Assembly (NCBI GenBank): GCA_965603115.1
Contig: CBFDBT010000004.1
Span: 1 to 37,928 of the forward strand
Origin: CBFDBT01 sp965603115
GTDB lineage: Bacteria > Pseudomonadota > Alphaproteobacteria > Sphingomonadales > Kordiimonadaceae
Length of the DNA: 37,928 bases
Direction of reading: 5' to 3'
The notes beneath the pieces were generated by a model, which saw only the letters and a program-made list of their open reading frames with translations, was not told where the DNA came from and ran no database searches. Shown one piece after another: positions 32,714 through 37,928 of the stretch (position 1 is its first letter; each line of letters starts with the position of its first letter). Both the position numbers and the translations under genes were made by a program.

Positions 32714-33598
32714 TTATTGAGCCATCTCTTGCATTGCAACTTGTACCTTTTCAAAGGCTCTAACCTCAATTTGGCGGATGCGTTCGCGAGAGACGCTATA
32801 TTCCTTTGAAAGCTCTTCAAGGGTTTGGGCTGGCTCATTGAGCTTGCGGGCAGTAAGGATAGCCTGTTCTCGCTCATTTAAAGTGCTCATAGCTTTTACT
32901 AACATTTCATGACGAATATTATATTCCTCATTATGGGCGACAGTTGTTTCTTGACTAGGGGCGTCATCCACCAGCCAATCCTGCCATTCCCCTTCTCCAT
33001 CAACGCGCATTGGTGCATTGAGCGACTGGTCTGCTCCAGCTAGTCGACCATTCATATTCATTACATCCTGCTCGGAGACGTTGAGCTCTGTCGCAATCTG
33101 TTCAATTTGGCTAGGTTTTAGCTGGCCTTCATCTAAAGCTTGAATACGTCCCTTGATGCGGCGCAGATTAAAGAAAAGCTTTTTCTGGGCGGCGGTCGTG
33201 CCAATTTTAACAAGTGACCAACTTCGTAGGACATATTCCTGAATGGCAGCTCTTATCCACCACATGGCATAGGTTGCCAAACGAAACCCTCGCTCAGGAT
33301 CAAATTTCTTAACCGCCTGCATCATGCCGACATTGCCCTCAGATATAAGATCAGCAACGGGAAGTCCATAACCGCGGTATCCCATCGCAATCTTGGCGAC
33401 AAGGCGAAGATGACTAGTAACCATTTTATGGGCTGACGCACGGTCTTTATGCTCTACCCATGCTTTGGCCAGCATATACTCTTCACCAGCCTCCAGCATC
33501 GGAAAGTTGCGAATTTGTTGTAGATATTGCGTTAAACTACCCTCAGGGGAGAGCGTTGGTAAATTTGTCTGTGAAGTTACTTTTTCATCTAAAGCCAT
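32714..33598 (-). CDS. rpoH: RNA polymerase sigma-32 (heat shock) factor
   Basis: Directs transcription of heat-shock genes. The 294-residue protein has sigma region 2 (LRLVAKIAMGYRGYGLPVADLISEGNVGMMQAVKKFDPERGFRLATYAMWWIRAAIQEYVLRSW), the RpoH-specific box QKKLFFNLR at about 138-146, and a region 4 helix-turn-helix (TLEELSKEYSVSRERIRQIE). GGGGAA stands seven bases before the ATG. A short hairpin (TGGGC-CCAA-GCCCA) lies in the leader. FtsH encoded at 18387 is the expected degrading protease. The stop lies 13 bases from that of the convergent membrane protein gene with no terminator between them. Many alphaproteobacteria carry more than one rpoH; copy number cannot be told here. Confidence 0.96.
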   Translation of the reverse strand: MALDEKVTSQTNLPTLSPEGSLTQYLQQIRNFPMLEAGEEYMLAKAWVEHKDRASAHKMVTSHLRLVAKIAMGYRGYGLPVADLISEGNVGMMQAVKKFDPERGFRLATYAMWWIRAAIQEYVLRSWSLVKIGTTAAQKKLFFNLRRIKGRIQALDEGQLKPSQIEQIATELNVSEQDVMNMNGRLAGADQSLNAPMRVDGEGEWQDWLVDDAPSQETTVAHNEEYNIRHEMLVKAMSTLNEREQAILTARKLNEPAQTLEELSKEYSVSRERIRQIEVRAFEKVQVAMQEMAQ

Positions 33599-33724
33599 GT
33601 GTATTCCCCGTTTTTGTCGTTCTTAATCTGGGCTTGGGCCCATGTGTTTATTCTGTTTAAAAACTATAATTCCTGACACTAAATTTTAATTGCATCGCCC
33701 AGTTTTGCTAGAAAATGCAGTAAA

Positions 33725-34717
33725 CTACCGCGACGCCGCCTTAAGCGCCTCAATGAGTTCATACATATCATTTGGGAGTTTAGTTTCAAAATACAAGGCC
33801 TTTCCGGTAATTGGATGCAAAAACCCTAACACACGGGCATGCAAGGCTTGGCGTTTAAAAGATTGTATGGCCGCGCGGGACTGTGGGTTTATTCTCCCGC
33901 CCAGCTTGCCAGCCTTGCCATAAACCTGATCCCCGATTAAAGGGCAGCCCATGGAAGTCATATGCACTCTAATCTGGTGTGTGCGGCCCGTCTCTAGTTT
34001 GCATTCTATTTCAGTGGCGACATTTAGTCCACCAGAGGTGAAATGCTGGAGGCTGCGATAATTGGTGGCGGCCCACTTGCCGCCCTTTTGTGTCACTGCC
34101 ATTCTTTTACGATCTACAGGGTGGCGGGCAATATTGCCTTCAATGCGTCCATCAAGAGGTTTGGGTGTGCCGCGAACCACTGCTGTGTAAAGACGGTCTA
34201 AGGAATGATCCTCAAACTGTTTGCTTAAGCCCACATGGGTTTTATCATCTTTGGCTACAACCATCAGGCCGCTGGTGTCTTTATCTATCCGGTGCACTAT
34301 GCCGGGCCTTTTGACGCCACCAATGCCAGATAAGCTATCACCGCAGTGATGGAGGAGGGCATTTACTAAAGTGCCGCTTAGAGCCCCGGGTGCTGGGTGT
34401 ACTACCATCCCCACAGGTTTGTTAATTACAATCAGGTGATCATCTTCATAAACAATATCAAGCGGTATATCTTCTGCTATGGGTTCTGCATCAACAGGTT
34501 CTGGAATATTAATGTTGTATATTTCACCCTCTTTGACCTTATGTTTTGCAGAGATAACAGGCTCAATTTTATCCTTTGTCTCGCACGTCACTTGCCCGCC
34601 AGTGATAAGTGCTTTAAGACGGGAGCGAGAGATGTCAGGCAAAGCATCCGACAAGACTTTATCCAGTCGGTTGCTTGCTTGCGCACTATTGATTGTCACT
34701 GTTATTTGTTCGGTCAT
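33725..34717 (-). CDS. rluD: RluA-family 23S rRNA pseudouridine synthase, RluD-like
   Basis: Isomerises uridines in 23S rRNA (positions 1911/1915/1917 for E. coli RluD). An S4 RNA-binding domain is at the N-terminus (NRLDKVLSDALPDISRSRLKALITGGQV), followed by the catalytic domain with the conserved Asp in RPGIVHRIDKDTSGLMVVAK, and ETGRTHQIRVHMTSMGCPLIGDQVYG. From the ATG at 34717 it has 330 residues; a GTG at 34738 would add seven. Neither has a strong ribosome-binding site. The start is only 11 bases from that of the divergent gene at 34729, so its promoter must lie inside that gene. Confidence 0.9.
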   Translation of the reverse strand: MTEQITVTINSAQASNRLDKVLSDALPDISRSRLKALITGGQVTCETKDKIEPVISAKHKVKEGEIYNINIPEPVDAEPIAEDIPLDIVYEDDHLIVINKPVGMVVHPAPGALSGTLVNALLHHCGDSLSGIGGVKRPGIVHRIDKDTSGLMVVAKDDKTHVGLSKQFEDHSLDRLYTAVVRGTPKPLDGRIEGNIARHPVDRKRMAVTQKGGKWAATNYRSLQHFTSGGLNVATEIECKLETGRTHQIRVHMTSMGCPLIGDQVYGKAGKLGGRINPQSRAAIQSFKRQALHARVLGFLHPITGKALYFETKLPNDMYELIEALKAASR

Positions 34718-34728
34718 GGAGAAACTAT

Positions 34729-35127
34729 ATGACGCCACAAGACCCAGAAGTCACGTCAAATCAGACGAAAGAGGATATTCCTGTGATTTCCCCGCGCCTA
34801 AAAGCCTTGGTACTATGGCAAGGCGTGGCTATTATAATAGGTATTATTGTCATCTTTGGCACGCTTGCTTACCGCGCTGTGAACATGATATCCGATGTGC
34901 CAGAGGCTTCTGCTCCAGTGCCAACCTTGCAAGCCGCTTCAGATAAGCCTTACAAAGCGATGGCAGGAACTGTTAAAGCTCCAGTTGGTAGCAAACTGCA
35001 TAAAGTGCATGCTGGTGAAGTGGTTGTTACTCTTGAGTTTTTGCATGAAGACGGCCAAACAACGCTCATCTTTGTTGATGTGGCCAGTGGCTTGGAGCAA
35101 GGACGCTTATTTGTTGAAACGCCGTAA
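34729..35127 (+). CDS. DUF6476-like single-pass membrane protein
   Basis: A 132-residue protein starting at the ATG at 34729 with GGAG nine bases before it. It has a short polar N-terminus, a membrane helix at about 27-50 (KALVLWQGVAIIIGIIVIFGTLAYRAV) and a periplasmic beta-rich tail ending GQTTLIFVDVASGLEQGRLFVETP. The layout and the last motif fit the alphaproteobacterial DUF6476 family, which I recall as typically adjacent to an RluD gene as here. Its function is not known. The family name rests on memory of the pattern, not on a search. Confidence 0.7.
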   Translation: MTPQDPEVTSNQTKEDIPVISPRLKALVLWQGVAIIIGIIVIFGTLAYRAVNMISDVPEASAPVPTLQAASDKPYKAMAGTVKAPVGSKLHKVHAGEVVVTLEFLHEDGQTTLIFVDVASGLEQGRLFVETP

Positions 35128-35144
35128 TTCTTTGATGAAGTTAA

Positions 35145-35573
35145 TTAAGCCGGCAGATCTTCAGAACTGAAAGTCTGGTCTTTATATTTAATAATAATTG
35201 CCTGACCCCTTGACCGCATTTCAGCTCCATTATAGGCACGACCAAATTCGAACAGGGCCTCCACTATCAATTCTAGTATTTGCTGCCTCTCAGCTTCGTC
35301 TCTAAAGTCATATTCTGGCAACTGCCATGTTCCGCCACCAAAATTATAAATCGTATAAAGCAAAGGCGCCACAATCATATTGCCGGTCTTTTCTCCGCTA
35401 CATCTTTTCACATGAATCGTTACAATTTTATCCTGTATTTTAAATGCCAATATTTGTTCAGGAACTTTCGGGATAGGTGCAACAAAATTGATACTTAGTT
35501 GCCTTTCATGGTCGATAAGAATTCGTTTTTCTATGCCATCCTTAGGATCAATATAAGTTTCAAGTTCATACAT
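35145..35573 (-). CDS. Uncharacterised 142-residue protein
   Basis: The ATG at 35573 is preceded by GGGAG at seven bases, giving MYELETYIDPKDGIEKRILID; in-frame codons further upstream to 35624 have no site. The protein is soluble in composition, with no signal peptide or membrane helix. It shows alternating hydrophobic strands in the first two thirds (LSINFVAPIPKVP, ILAFKIQDKIVTIHVKRCSG) followed by a helix (AERQQILELIVEALFEFGRAYNG). I do not recognise a family. It is convergent with the DUF6476-like gene (17 bases between stops) and lies downstream of eipA on the same strand, separated by a 164-bp gap containing repeat-like sequence. Confidence 0.65.
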   Translation of the reverse strand: MYELETYIDPKDGIEKRILIDHERQLSINFVAPIPKVPEQILAFKIQDKIVTIHVKRCSGEKTGNMIVAPLLYTIYNFGGGTWQLPEYDFRDEAERQQILELIVEALFEFGRAYNGAEMRSRGQAIIIKYKDQTFSSEDLPA

Positions 35574-35635
35574 AAAGTTACTCCCATTCGTTATAAAAAG
35601 ATTAAAGCTCTCAATGGCTACCATCCATGAATAAC

Positions 35636-35672
35636 GGTGAATTACGGTGACAGTTTACTTTTAACGCTAAAA
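35636..35672. repeat. Possible extragenic repeat remnant (GAATTACGGTGACAGT type)
   Basis: The gap 35574-35737 contains ACGGTGAATTACGGTGACAG, with ACGGTGA repeated twice at a 12-bp distance, followed by TTTACTTTTAACG. It resembles sequence that I recall flanking REP-associated (Y1/RAYT) transposase genes in proteobacteria. A hairpin GCGGG-CGATGA-CCCGC follows at about 35692-35707. No transposase is present. The assignment is tentative. Confidence 0.3.
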
Positions 35673-35737
35673 TTCGTTGCTCTTTATCACGCGGGCGATG
35701 ACCCGCATGATCTTCAGGCAGTTGACTCTCAGGCCTT

Positions 35738-36343
35738 TTAAAAGGGTAGCAGGCTGCGCTCTTTGCTATATTTGAGATAGCCTATTGACAATTGTGTTCT
35801 TAGCCCGACACCAACACGAACTTGGGCTACGACTATATCCTCTTTTCGGTGAACAGATACGCCGGCACCGCCAACAAAGAAAAATTGCCCTTCAACGGCT
35901 GCAAATCGGCTGAATATTTCTTCAGAATCATAAAGATTATAAACCAGCGTGAAAACTTTTGCTGCGTCCGCTCCTACATCAAGGCCGAGGGAGGGCCCAG
36001 TCCAATGAATATCCTGTCGGCCTTCTATTTTGTGAAATAGCTGACCATTTCCGTACCTGACACCAACCACTAAGCCGGCACCCGCTTCCTTGCCAGTCAT
36101 ATAGGCATTGGGTTCTCCGTATTTGGAGAATATCTTCTCAATGGCTTGCCCCACACCTTTTGCGCCTTTACCAAAGAAAACTTCAGCATTATGCAAGATG
36201 TCTTCTTCTTGGTAGGTTTCACTACCCTCAGTGCTCGTGATATCTTGTTCTGTATCGTCTATACTTTGACTGCAACCAGCTAATACCAGACCAAGTGTTA
36301 GGAAAATGCTGATCTTCCAGCTCTTAAGGGGGGTCATTTGCAC
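35738..36343 (-). CDS. eipA: EipA-like envelope integrity lipoprotein (DUF1134)
   Basis: A 201-residue DUF1134 protein. In Brucella the family member EipA is periplasmic and supports envelope integrity. The core is clear: KYGEPNAYMTGKEAGAGLVVGVRYGNGQL, WTGPSLGLDVGADAAKVFTLVYNLYDSEEIFSRFAAVEGQFFFVGGAGVSVHRK and GVGLRTQLSIGYLKYSKERSLLPF. Here the N-terminus is a lipoprotein signal (hydrophobic FLTLGLVLAGC, Cys24), whereas I remember EipA as having a cleaved, non-lipid signal; so lipid anchoring may be a variation. AAGGAGC lies eight bases before the GTG at 36343, which is preferred over the in-frame ATG at 36337. It is divergent from the acyl-CoA ligase at 36485. Confidence 0.88.
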   Translation of the reverse strand: MQMTPLKSWKISIFLTLGLVLAGCSQSIDDTEQDITSTEGSETYQEEDILHNAEVFFGKGAKGVGQAIEKIFSKYGEPNAYMTGKEAGAGLVVGVRYGNGQLFHKIEGRQDIHWTGPSLGLDVGADAAKVFTLVYNLYDSEEIFSRFAAVEGQFFFVGGAGVSVHRKEDIVVAQVRVGVGLRTQLSIGYLKYSKERSLLPF

Positions 36344-36484
36344 GTTATAAGCTCCTTTTAGCGGCGTTTTTTATAGAATGCATTGAACAGATGGATAAAT
36401 CAACACTCCTTGGACAAAGTACTATTGCAATATAGTATATGCATGGATATTGTGGCAGCAACATGAACATATTGGAGAGAGTGG

Positions 36485-37928
36485 ATGCGAGGATTAATGC
36501 AGGATTGGCCGCTATTGGTTGGCAAAATACTTGACTATGCAGCGGAGACTTATCCGCGTCAGGAAATTGTTACAATGGCGGTTGAAGGTGGAATTCATCG
36601 CTATACATATCCAGACCTCCATCTTAGAACCCGTAAACTTTGTCAGGCGCTTTTAAAAATTGGTGTCAAAGAGGGCGATAATGTCGGTACACTGGCGTGG
36701 AATACCTACCGCCATATGGAAGCTTGGTACGGAGCAGCCGGCATGGGCGGTGTCTATCACACACTCAACCCTCGACTTTTCCCCGAGCAACTGACCTATA
36801 TTATCAATCACGCTGAAGATAAGGTATTGCTGCTCGACCTCAGTTTTGTTCCAATCATTGAAAACCTCATTGATAGCCTTGGAACTATTGAACATTTTAT
36901 CATCATGACCGACCGCGAGCATATGCCTGAGACCAGCTTGCGCAATGTTCTTTGCTATGAAGAATTACTAGAAGCCGAAGACGGAAATTATGATTGGGCT
37001 GAAGTTGATGAAAATGCTGCTTGTGGCATGTGTTACACATCAGGCACAACGGGTAACCCTAAAGGCGTTTTATATTCTCACCGTTCTAATTTCCTTCATT
37101 CTATGGTTGTTAATACCAAGGGTGCAATGGCAGTGGATGCGTGTTCGTCCTTCTTGCCGGTGGTGCCAATGTTTCATGCCAATGCATGGGGTATTCCTTT
37201 TTCAGCGGCTGCCGCTGGTGCCAAGCTTGTTTTAAACGGCCCGTGTCACGATCCTGAACCATTGCAGAAGTATATCATTGATGAAGGTGTTACGGCGACA
37301 GCCGCTGTGCCGACCATATGGTCTGGTATGCTTTCATATTTGCAGTCAACGGGTAAAGATCTGGGCAAGCTTAAAGATGTTGTCATCGGTGGGTCTGCCG
37401 TGCCCCGTAGCATGGTAGAGAGTTTCAAGAAAGATTATGGCATAACGGTTGTGCATGCTTGGGGTATGACAGAGACTAATCCGCTTGGCTCCATGTCACG
37501 ACCAACGATGGAAGTGTTGGAGATGGATGAAGAATCCCAGCTTGACATGAATTGTAAACAGGGACGTCCTGTTCCCGGCATCGAGATGCGCATTGTAAAC
37601 GATGATGGCGAAAAACTACCGCGCGACGGGGTTGCTTTCGGTCATCTGCAAGTCCGCGGTCCTTGGGTCGTAAAATCCTACTTTAAAGATGAAGGCGGAA
37701 GCCCGCTTGACGCGGAAGGCTGGTTTAATACCGGTGACGTGGCAACCATTGACACTTACGGTTATATGCAAATCACAGACAGATCAAAAGATGTGATCAA
37801 GTCTGGCGGTGAGTGGATCAGCTCAATCGAACTTGAAAATGCCGCTGTTGGCCATCCTGATATCGCAGAAGCTGCGGTGATTGGTGTTTATCACCCTAAA
37901 TGGGAAGAGCGCCCATTGATGGTGACAG
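36485..37928 (+). CDS. Fatty-acyl-CoA synthetase (AMP-binding), 5' part cut by window end
   Basis: Activates a fatty acid to its CoA thioester through an acyl-adenylate. The 481 visible codons start at the ATG at 36485, with GGAGAGAG ending a few bases upstream. The ATP-binding motif YTSGTTGNPKG is at about 184-194, WGMTETNP at 326-333, and WFNTGDVATIDTYGYMQITDRSKDVIKSGGEWISSIELEN near the end, covering the core motifs of the ANL family. The opening MRGLMQDWPLL matches the long/medium-chain AlkK-type ligases. The C-terminal domain, with its catalytic Lys, is missing because the window ends. Chain-length preference cannot be read here. The frame has no stop before 37928. Confidence 0.93.
   Translation, partial: MRGLMQDWPLLVGKILDYAAETYPRQEIVTMAVEGGIHRYTYPDLHLRTRKLCQALLKIGVKEGDNVGTLAWNTYRHMEAWYGAAGMGGVYHTLNPRLFPEQLTYIINHAEDKVLLLDLSFVPIIENLIDSLGTIEHFIIMTDREHMPETSLRNVLCYEELLEAEDGNYDWAEVDENAACGMCYTSGTTGNPKGVLYSHRSNFLHSMVVNTKGAMAVDACSSFLPVVPMFHANAWGIPFSAAAAGAKLVLNGPCHDPEPLQKYIIDEGVTATAAVPTIWSGMLSYLQSTGKDLGKLKDVVIGGSAVPRSMVESFKKDYGITVVHAWGMTETNPLGSMSRPTMEVLEMDEESQLDMNCKQGRPVPGIEMRIVNDDGEKLPRDGVAFGHLQVRGPWVVKSYFKDEGGSPLDAEGWFNTGDVATIDTYGYMQITDRSKDVIKSGGEWISSIELENAAVGHPDIAEAAVIGVYHPKWEERPLMVT

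Noticed and set aside
34479..34946. 155-codon plus-strand open frame overlapping rluD and the DUF6476-like gene
   Set aside because: Mostly antisense to rluD and out of frame with the convincing gene at 34729.
1..37928. CRISPR array, prophage, insertion sequence or defence island
   Set aside because: No regularly spaced repeats, integrase, transposase, phage or nuclease genes were seen; nearly all genes are core housekeeping.

Overview
The window reads as a chromosomal segment of a free-living alphaproteobacterium with moderate GC and local AT-rich patches. The main pointers are: the end of an ATP synthase subunit b gene closed by a terminator; the run pal-cpoB-tilS-ftsH-folP-glmM; glyQ-glyS-ppdK; the alphaproteobacterial type of SerC followed by serA; hisZ beside purA; an EipA (DUF1134) lipoprotein; and a DUF6476-like gene divergent from an RluD-type gene. 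The order within the class is not resolved. No phage, insertion sequence, CRISPR array, rRNA or tRNA gene is visible, so this is mostly core genome.

Layout. Positions 1-460: end of atpF and a shared terminator. 460-5275 (minus): polyprenyl diphosphate synthase, an orphan ModA, a metallo-beta-lactamase-fold hydrolase, nadA and nadC. 5418-14143 (plus): TrmN6-like methyltransferase, chorismate mutase, glyQ, glyS, ppdK and a KstD-like flavoprotein. 14148-15122 (minus): a 39-residue membrane protein and YgfZ. 15441-22860 (plus): pal, cpoB, tilS, ftsH, folP, glmM. 22876-24440 (plus): thiD and an alpha/beta hydrolase with overlapping ends. 24426-29907 (plus): a promoter and probable serC leader RNA, serC, serA, hisZ, purA. 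30149-32700 (plus): a degenerate kinase-like protein and a small multi-pass membrane protein. 32714-34717 (minus): rpoH and an RluD-type pseudouridine synthase. 34729-35127 (plus): DUF6476-like protein. 35145-36343 (minus): an unknown 142-residue protein and EipA. 36485-37928 (plus): start of a fatty-acyl-CoA ligase cut by the window end.

How the genes connect. Several units are functional groups: NAD synthesis (nadA, nadC), glycyl-tRNA synthetase, envelope integrity (Pal, CpoB, EipA, GlmM for UDP-GlcNAc), folate (FolP and folate-binding YgfZ) and serine synthesis (SerC, SerA). The FtsH protease and its classical substrate sigma-32 (RpoH) both occur here, about 12 kb apart.

The least explained part is 29908-32713. 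It holds a 673-residue protein with a kinase-like N-terminal region lacking the catalytic Asp of the HRD motif and the DFG motif, fused to a long uncharacterised C-terminal region. It is followed by a membrane protein whose reading frame appears to be entered through a frameshift at one of two seven-A tracts. This pair is the best candidate for an undescribed system.
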